This document shows positions 45,328-54,925 of a DNA stretch of 64,000 nt, in pieces. This DNA comes from Symbiodinium natans (lineage: Eukaryota > Sar > Dinophyceae > Suessiales > Symbiodiniaceae). The number at the start of each line of letters is the position of its first letter. Positions within the stretch are counted from its first letter, which is position 1. The stretch spans positions 101,137-165,136 of the forward strand of contig CAJNDS010000323.1 of assembly GCA_905221605.1 (NCBI GenBank). Direction: 5' to 3'. A model generated the notes under the pieces. That model saw nothing but the letters and a program-made list of their open reading frames with translations. It did no database searches and was not told where the DNA came from. Both the position numbers and the translations under genes were made by a program.

Positions 45328-45559
45328 ATCCGCAGCCGTTTGGTGCAAGGAGACAGGGTTTCGGCCTCGTAGCTGAGGGTGAGGGCCTCGCAACGGGGAA
45401 TTGCGATTGGTGTTTACGGCCTCGCTTTGCTGCGGGAGTGTAGCTCGGCCTCGCGGTGCCGCGTGCTTGCGACACCGCTGAGGGTAAGAGAGGAGGCCTC
45501 GGCCTCGCAGAGCTGAGGGTGGAACAAGGCGTCCTCACCCTCAAGGTGGGCCTTTAGCA
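45328..45559 (+). repeat. H1 hairpin cluster between ORF2 and ORF3
   Basis: At least four GGCCTC...GAGGG-type hairpins occur in 230 bases (near 45363, 45420, 45448 and 45502), several with extended or GC-rich loops. No coding sequence is visible. Confidence 0.7.
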
Positions 45560-46786
45560 ATGAGGCAATGGAAGACGGATGCTACGATGAGAAGACAAGG
45601 GTCCCGATTGCCATCCTGGTTAAGGAATCGGCGGGACAAAGGCAAGGGCAAAAGCAAGAACAAGCAGAAGGATCCGCCCCGAGAACGTTCCCCGCTTCGA
45701 CAGGCCAGACACCCGGAGCAGCCTTGGGATAGGGAAGAGGAGAGTGCTTCGGAATCTCCGGTGGGTCCGGTACGCCTACGGGAGAGAGGAGAAGACAGAG
45801 CGGCCTCGCACCAAGCTGAGGGTGTCAATACAGAGCAAGAGGCAAGCGAGCCTCGTACAGTCACGCTGGCGGAAGGGCCAGGTGCCCACAATATGGCCTC
45901 GCAGGAAGCTGAGGGAAAGGAGAAAAAGGAAGACATGGGGCAAGCCAAGCCTGTGCACCTTTTGGTGCACAAACTGCAGAACCAGCAAAGGCCAAGGACA
46001 GCGCTCCATTGGCTTGGGGAGGTCCAATTGGTCCGCAACCCAACGACAGGGCAAAGCTTACAGCCTAGGGTGCTTCCCTTCATAGGTGCAGGGCGCACTC
46101 GACGAGGATATGCTCTGGATCGGCTATGGGTCATGAAACTGGCGATGGAACCCCAGAGCTTTGGCAACGAAGCAGGGTATGGGGAACAATTCCCCACCCT
46201 GGTCACCAGGACCCTGTGGGCAGGATGGATTGGAGTCCTTTTCGACGAAGCGGTGGAGGGTTACTGCCACCACTACTTCTATGGGAGTATCATCCGCAGG
46301 GCAGAGCTGTTCAACACATGGTGGCAGGAACATCGCCATGAAGCCGGGATCCTCAGACAGTCCCTGTTTTACCTGGTGGCTATAACGTCATGGCTGACCA
46401 TGCAAGGAGTTGCTCTATCGGATGTCACGGTGAGCAACGTTGGGCGCGACCCAATGTCAGGATCGTTACCACGGGCAGTGTTCTTTGACACGGCGGAGTG
46501 GACGACGCTGCAGGAGGATAGATACAAGCTATCAAGCGGCCTTGTACGCCTCCTGGAGAAGTATGATGAGGAGCTACTGGCAACCATACGTGGATTGGTC
46601 AGAACGTACGACGGCAAGGCCAGCGCGCTTTGGATGGCGTGCGTAGGCAATGTCGGGCCATTTGCCCAGCACCTGCTGGATGCCGGGATTGCAAAACGAG
46701 GATGGGATGGAACCCTACTTTCGGTTCCGGCAACAGAGATCCAGAAAATCACGCTGGGCATGCCACATGACGAAGCTGATGAGTGA
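45560..46786 (+). CDS. Retroelement ORF3, protein kinase-like fold
   Basis: A 408-codon frame with an ATG start. Residues 1-130 are basic and low-complexity and include H1-encoded ASHQAEG and ASQEAEG. From about 170 the order of features fits a kinase-like fold: WVMKLA (Lys193, beta-3), FGNEAGYGEQFPTLV (Glu204, helix C), a helix before SDVTVSNVG (Asp288 and Asn293, catalytic loop) and AVFFDTAEW (Asp310, metal-binding position in place of DFG). A glycine loop is not evident. If the reading is right, the product would be a kinase or pseudokinase carried by a LINE. Substrate and role are unknown. Homology could not be searched, so the fold is inference from motif spacing. Confidence 0.55.
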   Translation: MRQWKTDATMRRQGSRLPSWLRNRRDKGKGKSKNKQKDPPRERSPLRQARHPEQPWDREEESASESPVGPVRLRERGEDRAASHQAEGVNTEQEASEPRTVTLAEGPGAHNMASQEAEGKEKKEDMGQAKPVHLLVHKLQNQQRPRTALHWLGEVQLVRNPTTGQSLQPRVLPFIGAGRTRRGYALDRLWVMKLAMEPQSFGNEAGYGEQFPTLVTRTLWAGWIGVLFDEAVEGYCHHYFYGSIIRRAELFNTWWQEHRHEAGILRQSLFYLVAITSWLTMQGVALSDVTVSNVGRDPMSGSLPRAVFFDTAEWTTLQEDRYKLSSGLVRLLEKYDEELLATIRGLVRTYDGKASALWMACVGNVGPFAQHLLDAGIAKRGWDGTLLSVPATEIQKITLGMPHDEADE

Positions 46787-47121
46787 GCAGCGTAGCCCAG
46801 ACAAGAAACACGGATAGTGGTCTGAGAAGCACCAACCGACTCAAGAAATACCGCCTCGGCGTGCTGCCTGAGGAAGTTTCGGCCTCGACTCTGGTCTGAG
46901 GGGTGCAAATGAAGGAAGTTCGGCCTCGGCAAGTCCTGAGGGAATTTCGGCCTCGACCACGGTCTGAGGGCATGGATTTCGGCCTCGACAAATGTCTGAG
47001 GGAAGTGAGGGCTAGTACCGGTAGTCTCACTGTGCAGAGTTTGTAGTTTGTATGTTTCACCCTCTAACCTCAGCCCCTTCGGGTGGCTACGCCAAGCAGC
47101 GTGCAGACGTAAAATTCACCT
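46787..47121 (+). other. LINE 3' UTR with H1 hairpins and shared tail
   Basis: Four H1 hairpins of the GGCCTCGa...tctGAGGG subtype lie at about 46878-46990. Then come the CCCCTTCGGG stem-loop and GTAAAATTCACCT at 47109-47121. Confidence 0.7.
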
Positions 47122-49258
47122 GGCTCAAGGTTTCGGCTCAACCCCGGTGGGGTGCTCAGGTAGAGAGCGTCTTTAGTGCCGTTGTGGCTGGCCCTGGGGC
47201 TTGTAACTAAGGGTAGGTTCCGTTTTGAGGCCCTGGCAAAACTGTGTTTGCTCGTAGGCCGGCTGACCGGCTAAGCTGTCATAGAGCGGCGGCCCGCCAA
47301 CTGCTGCCGACGACGAAGGACGTTCGAGTGCACAGTTTTCGGCCTCGCTTCGCTAGAGGGAAGCTTTTCGTCCTCGCGTTGCTGAGGGAACCTTGTGGCC
47401 TACAGTCTGCTCTGGGTCACAGTGAGAGTTGCAGCCTCGATTTGCTTGAGGGGTGACGCTAGAGCCTGTTGCTCACCAGAGATTCCTGCTGTCTCTGGGT
47501 GAACAAAACCCGCCGACCCTCATTTGGATTGAGGGCTGTGTGTTAGGGTGAGTTTGGGTTCCTCGCTCGTTTGTGTGGAGAACGAAGGTGAGACCGAAAC
47601 ACGGGGGAAAACGGCCAAGGCACGTTGCAGACAGTGCAGGCCAACGTCGCACTGCAAGCGGCATCCTTGCAGTTGTTGACAGGAGTGTCCCGAACAATAG
47701 CGGTGTGCTTGAGCCCGAGTTTGCTGGTTTTCGGGGATCTGCAAGCTGAGCACAACTGGATATTCTTCGCAGGTAGAATCAGGTAGAACAGATTTGGCCC
47801 AACCCTGGTGGATCTGCCTGGACACAAATAACCAAAGGCATCAGTGTCGTAAAGCTCATTGACTGGTGCTACTGAGAAACCGTTGCCAAAGAACTTGCAG
47901 TAGGACTGTGGTGCGGCGCAGTGCAAGTTGAAGAGCAGCTGTTGGTGGCTGCTCCCCGGAAAACCAATAGTCCAAGAAAGCCTCCTTCGGCCTCGCTCCG
48001 TGCTGAGGGTTTGTAAGGGTTGGTATTGGCCGGAAAGGATTCAGATGGAGGTTACCCGATCTTCGCGCTTTTCCCATCTGAAGGCAACCAATGGTAATCA
48101 GCCTGCTGGACATGGCAGGCCTGCTTTTGTTTACATCCACGTCTCCTGCAAGGGCTGGGGTCTGTCCGTGCACACAGACAAGGCGGAACCTTGCAGATGT
48201 TTAGGTCCTCGCGGCACGGCCGCTGGAGGTTGTTTGAAGATGTTGGCTCTCACTGTCTGGTGAGTGGTTTTATGGGCACTTGCTGGGGCAAGGCGGCTCT
48301 GGCGTCTGAGGATGGTACATGTGCTGGCTGCTGAGTACGGGCCACCGAAAGAGACCTGTGGTAAGACAAGCGATGAAAGGAGCCGAACTCCTAAACTCTA
48401 GGACAGGCTAGCTCACGCGGACGCCACGCAGAGTATGTGTCACTATCTTCAGATGTTGGAGCCAAATTGCCTAGCCGTGTGACGTGTGATGTGGTGTTTG
48501 GATTCGGCCTCAAGCACTGGAAGGCCTACAACAACAAATCCGAATGAAAACTGTGGTCCTAAGACACGCGGAGCAGCTGCTTATACGTGGCACCGCGGGG
48601 GTCACATAGAGATAGAGGGCTTGCCAGCAAGGGAACTCTGTCTAGAGATAGCCCTGGCTCAGTGAGGAGCTGAGGGCCTGGCTGCGCAGATGCAGCGGAA
48701 TGGTTGTTCGGCCTCGCCTCCGCTGAGGGAACAACAGTCCATGCTTCTCTGCAGTGTCGGTCCGGGTTAGTAAGAGCGAGAACGCCGGGACCTCGAGCTG
48801 CAGTTTTACCATGAAGCAACCGCGTGAGATGCATTATTGGTCAACTGGTGAGTAAGAGCGAGAAAGCCAGGGTGCCGCTACTTTGGGGGAGGCTGCAAGG
48901 CACGGTTAGTAAGTGCGAGAAAGCCGGAGCTGCGGACGAACCTGGAGTAGCAGTCTTTCATACCTCACGTGTTTCACTTTGCGGCCTCGCATGCGCTGAG
49001 GGAACATGCCTCGAACAGAACATCCAGTGCTGAGTGGGGATTGCCAAACTTACGGAGGCTGATGCCACAACAAGTGCCTCAACAGCAATGCATGCGGAGG
49101 GCAAAGTCGGCCTCGCGAGTGCTGAGGGTTGCAGCTGAGAGAGGGCCTAGCTGAGAACGCAACACCTCAAGCGAGGTAATTTTTAGTTTAGTTTCACTTT
49201 GACCAACGGCCCCTTCGGGTGGCTACGCGACGCAGCGTGCAGACGGTAAAATTCACCT
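47122..49258 (+). mobile_element. Array unit U3 (type A, full-length)
   Basis: Nearly identical to U1 from head to tail with scattered substitutions and indels, for example an extra base in the CAGACGGTAAAATT tail and changes in the G/A run near 47603. The indels break the long antisense frame that is open in U1. Confidence 0.8.
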
Positions 49259-49907
49259 GATAGAGGGCTTGCCAGCAAGGGAACTCTGTCTAGAGATAGC
49301 CCTGGCTCAGTGAGGAGCTGAGGGCCTGGCTGCGCAGATGCAGCGGAATGGTTGTTCGGCCTCGCCTCCGCTGAGGGAACAACAGTCAATGCTTCTCTGC
49401 AGTGTCGGTCCGGGTTAGTAAGAGCGAGAACGCCGGGACCTCGAGCTGCAGTTTTACCATGAAGCAACCGCGTGAGATGCATTATTGGTCAACTGGTGAG
49501 TAAGAGCGAGAAAGCCAGGGTGACGCTACTTTGGGGGAGGCTGCAAGGCACGGTTAGTAAGTGCGAGAAAGCCGGAGCTGCGGACGAACCTGGAGTAGCA
49601 GTCTTTCATACCTCACGTGTTTCACTTTGCGGCCTCGCATGCGCTGAGGAAATATGCCTCGAACAGAACATCCAGTGCTGAGTGGGGATTGCCAAACTTA
49701 CGGAGGCTGATGCCACAACAAGTGCCTCAACAGCAATGCATGCGGAAGGGCAAAGTTCGGCCTCGCGAGTGCTGAGGGTTGCAGCTGAGAGAGGGCCTAG
49801 CTGAGAACGCAACACCTCAAGCGAGGTAATTTTTAGTTTAGTTTCACCTTGACCAACGGCCCCTTCGGGTGGCTACGCGACGCAGCGTGCAGACGTAAAA
49901 TTCACCT
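49259..49907 (+). mobile_element. Array unit U4 (type A, 5'-truncated)
   Basis: This unit begins at GATAGAGGGCTTGCC, which lies about 1.5 kb inside type A (compare 48609 in U3), and continues to the shared tail. Its 5' edge abuts the 13-base tail of U3, with a one-base G overlap possible. Confidence 0.8.
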
Positions 49908-52795
49908 GCACAAATAACCAGAGGCATCAGTGTCGTAAAGCTCATTGACTGGTGCTACTGAGAAAACGTTGCCAGAACTTGCAGCAGGACTGTGGTGCGG
50001 CGCAGTGCAAGTTGAAGAGCAGCTGTTGGTGGCTGCTCCCCGGAAAACCAATAGTCCAAGAAAGCCTCCTTCGGCCTCGCTTCGTGCTGAGGGTTTGTAA
50101 GGGTTGGTATTGGCCGGAAAGGATTCAGATGGAGGTTACCCGATCTTCGCGCTTTTCCCATCTGAAGGCAACCAATGGTAATCAGCCTGCTGGACATGGC
50201 AGGCCTGCTTTTGTTTACATCCACGTCTCCTGCAAGGGCTGGGGTCTGTCCGTGCACACAGACAAGGCGGAACCTTGCAGATGTTTAGGTCCTCGCGGCA
50301 CGGCCGCTGGAGGTTGTTTGAAGATGTTGGCTCTCACTGTCTGGTGAGTGGTTTGTATGGGCACTTGCTGGGGCAAGGCGGCTCTGGCGTCTGAGGATGG
50401 TACATGTGCTGGCTGCTGAGTACGGGCCACCGAAAGAGACCTGTGGTAAGACAAGCGATGAAAGGAGCCGAACTCCTAAACTCTAGGACAGGCTAGCTCA
50501 CGCGGACGCCGCGCAGAGTATGTGTTACTATCTTCGGATGTTGGAGCCAAATTGTCTCGCCGTGTGACGTGAGATGTGGTGTTTGGTCTCGGCCTCAAGC
50601 ACTGGAAGGCCTACAAAACAAATCCGAATGAAACTGTGGTCCTAAGACACGCGGAGCAGCTGCTAATACGTGGCACCGCGGGGGTCACATAGAGATAGAG
50701 GGCTTGCCAGCAAGGGAACTCTGTCTAGAGATGGCCCTGGCTCAGTGAGGAGCTGAGGGCCTGGCTGCGCTGATGCAGCGGAATGGTTGTTCGGCCTCGC
50801 CTCCGCTGAGGGAACAACAGTAATGCTTCTCTGCAGTGTCGGTCCGGGTTAGTAAGAGCGAGAACACCGGGACCTCGAGCTGCAGTTTACCATGAAGCAA
50901 CCGCGTGAGATGCATTATTGGTCAACTGGTGAGTAAGAGCGAGAAAGCCAGGGTGACGCTACTTTGGGGGAGACTGCAAGGCACGGTTAGTAAGTGCGAG
51001 AAAGCCGGAGCTGCGGACGAACCTGGAGTAGCATCTTTCATACCTCACGTGTTTCACTTTGCGGCCTCGCATGCGTTGAGGGAATGTGCCTCGAACAGAA
51101 CATCCAGTGCTGAGTGGGGATTGCCAAACTTACGGAGGCTGATGCCACAACAAGTGCCTCAACAGCAATGCATGCGGAGGGCAAAGTTCGGCCTCGCGAG
51201 TGCTGAGGGTTGCAGCTGAGAGAGGGCCTAGCTGAGAACGCAACACCTCAAGCGAGGTAATTGGAGACTCTGGAAGCACTGCATGCAGCTTGGACGGCTG
51301 ATGCTACTGGGCGCAAAGCGGTAAAGCAGCTTGAAGCATAGACTCCGCGGTGCCGGTGTGTCGGAGCAATTGATAGGTACAACCGCAGCCCAGCAGAGCT
51401 CAATCAAACAAAGCAACATTCGGCCTCGACTTGGTCTGAGGGAATGTGAGCTATAAAGAGCAAACTCCAGAATATGGATGAGGGACACTGGCCAGGCATG
51501 GAGGCCAGCAAAGGGCAGGAACCAGCATGCACTGGAAAAGCCTCGAGTCCCAATGGCAGTGAACTTTGTGGTGAGGAATACGTCGACTGGTAAGTAAGTG
51601 CGAGAAAGCCAGGGCGATTCTGGGGAGAACAGCAAGGCACGGTTAGTAAGTGCGAGAACACCGGAGCTGCTGAGAACCCTGGATTAGCCGGGACGTACTC
51701 CGTGGAGGATTCGTTGTCACTGCTTTCAGAAATGCCCACAAGGACCAAGCATGCAGCTAACCCGTGGTCGCAGAGTGGGCCTCACTTCGGTTGAGGGTAA
51801 TCGACTCCCAAGTGAGAGTATGGAGTTTTGGTGGCAAACAAGAGAGCCAGCCGACTGTCTTTGGAACAATGGCTACGGCTGGATTGGAGAATGTCAAGTC
51901 TCACAATGGATAGCGGCCTCGTACATAATATCCTCACAGGCAGGGTGGGTTTGACCTGGTAGTCGGCACCTTGCCCGGCCCCCTGTCAGGCGCCTGTACC
52001 GGCCACCTGTTGAAGGTGTGTGGCGTGGGGTCACCGGTGCGTAGCGGCGATTTCGGTCGCTTAGCGTCCTCCAGCCTAAAAAGGGGTATGTTTGGGCAGG
52101 TACTTCACCTGTTCCTCCTGCTTGGCTCGTGTTGGAGATGTGTGAATCGAGGGCATGGATCCGTCAAGGTGAGATGACGAGAAAGTGCAGAATGGCCTCA
52201 ATCAATATGGAACGGTCTATGTATGGGGATTGACCACCCCGCCGGTAGAGGGATAGCGGCCTCTGAGAATCGGAGGGCATGGATCACCTCCCGGCAAAAG
52301 CCACAGGAAGTATGCCCTGTGCATGCAAGAGGCAGCCACCGTAACCAGAGTCCATGAAGCCTTGGGCCATGACCTGGTTTGAAGACATGTCCGGCCTCAC
52401 TACGGTTGAGGGGTGGATGGAAGCACTCAGGACATGCAATGAGGCTCGTAGAACGAGCATCTGGGTCTAAAGGAATGACCTCCATTCGGTGAGGGATAGC
52501 GGCCTCCACGAACGAGGGCATGGATCGCCTCCCGAATAGACAACACAGAGAATGTGCAAGCATACAGGCAATTTGCCTTGGCCAAAGTCTTCAAGCCAAT
52601 GGCAACGACTTGGTCAAAAGGACATTCCGGCCTCACTTCGGTTGAGGGTAGCGGTACGTCAAAACCGAGGACAAGGAATGAGAGGGGGAACTTACCGGCA
52701 GTTTCACCCCACAGTTTTAGTAAGTTTTGTTTCACTTGAACCCACAGCCCCTTCGGGTGGCTACGCCTCGCAGCGTGCAGACGAAAAATTCACCT
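49908..52795 (+). mobile_element. Array unit U5 (5'-truncated type A joined to type B)
   Basis: It starts inside type A at CACAAATAACC (compare 47823 in U3). It follows A to about 51262 and then switches to a different 1.5 kb sequence, type B, which carries the shared tail. Type B recurs in U7 after a different upstream sequence. B contains H1 copies of the GGCCTCACTTCGGTTGAGGG subtype and two H2 hairpins (51588-51615 and about 51637). No conserved ORF was recognised. Confidence 0.75.
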
Positions 52796-54925
52796 GGCTC
52801 AAGGTTTCGGCTCAACCCCGGTGGGGTGCTCAGGTAGAGAGCGTCTTTAGTGCCGTTGTGGCTGGCCCTGGGGCTTGTAACTAAGGGTAGGTTCCGTTTT
52901 GAGGCCCTGGCAAAACTGTGTTTGCTCGTAGGCCGGCTGACCGGCTAAGCTGTCATAGAGCGGCGGCCCGCCAACTGCTGCCGTCGACGAAGGGCGTGAG
53001 TGCACAGTTTTCGGCCTCGCTTCGCTGGAGGGAAGCTTTTCGTCCTCGCGTTGCTGAGGGAACCTTGTGACCTACAGTCTGCTCTGGGTCACAGTGAGAG
53101 TTGCAGCCTCGCTTTGCTTGAGGGGTGACGCTAGCCTGTTGCTCACCAGAGATTCCTGCTGTCTCTGGGTGAGCAAAACCCACCGACCCTCATTTGGATT
53201 GAGGGCTGTGCTGAAGGTGAGTTTGGGTTCCTCGCTCACTTGTGTGGAAAACGAAGGTGAGACCGGAACACGGGGGAAAACGGCCAGGCACGCTGCAGAC
53301 AGTGCAGGCCAACGTCGCACTGCAAGCGGCATCCTTGCAGTGGCGACAGGAGTGTCCCGAACAATTGCGGTGTGCTCGAGCCCAAGCTTGCAGGTGTTCG
53401 GGGATCTGCAAGCTGAGCACAACAGGATTTTCTTCGCAGGTAGAATCAGGTAGAAAAGATTTGGCCCAACCCTGGTGGATCTGCCTGGACACAAATAACC
53501 AGAGGCATCAGTGTCGTAAAGCTCATTGACTGGTGCTACTGAGAAACCGTTGCCAAAGAACTTGCAGTAGGACTGTGGTGCGGCGCAGTGCAAGTTGACG
53601 AGCAGCTGTTGGTGGCTGCTCCCCGGAAAACCAATAGTCCAAGAAGCCTCCTTCGGCCTCGCTCCGTGCTGAGGGTTTGTAAGGGTTGGTATTGGCCGGA
53701 AAGGATTCAGGTGGAGGTTACCCGATCTTCGCGCTTTTCCCATCTGAAGGCAACCAATGGTAATCAGCCTGCTGGACATGGCAGGCCTGCTTTTGTTTAC
53801 ATCCACGTCTCCTGCAAGGGCTGGGGTCTGTCCGTGCACACAGACAAGGCGGAACCTTGCAGATGTTTAGGTCCTCGCGGCACGGCCGCTGGAGGTTGTT
53901 TGAAGATGTTGGCTCTCACTATCTGGTGAGTGGTTTGAATGGGCACTTGCTGGGGCAAGGCGGCTCTGGCGTCTGAGGATGGTACATGTGCTGGCTGCTG
54001 AGTACGGGCCACCGAAAGAGACCTGTGGTAAGACAAGCGATGAAAGGAGCCGAACTCCTAAACTCTAGGACAGGCTAGCTCACGCGGACGCCACGCAGAG
54101 TATGTGTCACTATCTTCAGATGTTGGAGCCAAATTGCCTAGCCGTGTGACGTGAGATGTGGTGTTTGGATTCGGCCTCAAGCACTGGAAGGCCTACAACA
54201 ACAAATCCGAATGAAAACTGTGGTCCTAAGACACGCGGAGCAGCTGCTTATACGTGGCACCGCGGGGGTCACATAGAGATAGAGGGCTTGCCAGCAAGGG
54301 AACTCTGTCTAGAGAGAGCCCTGGCTCAGTGAGGAGCTGAGGGCCTGGCTGCGCAGATGCAGCGGAATGGTTGTTCGGCCTCGCCTCCGCTGAGGGAACA
54401 ACAGTCAATGCTTCTCTGCAGTATCGGTCCGGGTTAGTAAGAGCGAGAACGCCGGGACCTCGAGCTGCAGTTTTACCATGAAGCAACCGCGTGAGATGCA
54501 TTATTGGTCAACTGGTGAGTAAGAGCGAGAAAGCCAGGGTGACGCTACTTTGGGGGAGGCTGCAAGGCACGGTTAGTAAGTGCGAGAAAGCCGGAGCTGC
54601 GGACGAACCTGGAGTAGCAGTCTTTCATACCTCACGTGTTTCACTTTGCGGCCTCGCATGCGCTGAGGAAATATGCCTCGAACAGAACATCCAGTGCTGA
54701 GTGAGGATTGCCAAACTTACGGAGGCTGATGCCACAACAAGTGCCTCAACAGCAATGCATGCGGAGGGCAAAGTTCGGCCTCGCGAGTGCTGAGGGTTGC
54801 AGCTGAGAGAGGGCCTAGCTGAGAACGCAACACCTCAAGCGAGGTAATTTTTAGTTTAGTTTCACCTTGACCAACGGCCCCTTCGGGTGGCTACGCCTCG
54901 CAGCGTGCAGAAGTAAAATTCACCT
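52796..54925 (+). mobile_element. Array unit U6 (type A, full-length)
   Basis: The closest relative of U1: the 255-codon antisense frame is open in both. The tail reads AAGTAAAATTCACCT. Confidence 0.8.

Larger units (their letters stand above)
42667..47121 (+). mobile_element. Array unit U2: 5'-truncated LINE with ORF2 and a kinase-like ORF3
   Basis: This unit starts inside an RT frame, at VDTIQFQQL just after RT motif A, directly against the tail of U1. It holds the RT-RNase H frame to 45327, a hairpin-rich spacer, a second protein at 45560-46786, and a hairpin-rich 3' UTR (46790-47060) ending in the array tail. It is the only unit here with replication enzymes, so it is the best candidate source of activity for the array. 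U10 supplies a matching 5' end. Confidence 0.8.

Noticed and set aside
46774-46812. CTGATGA...GAAAC resembling a hammerhead ribozyme core
   Set aside because: The sequence between the two boxes does not form stem II.
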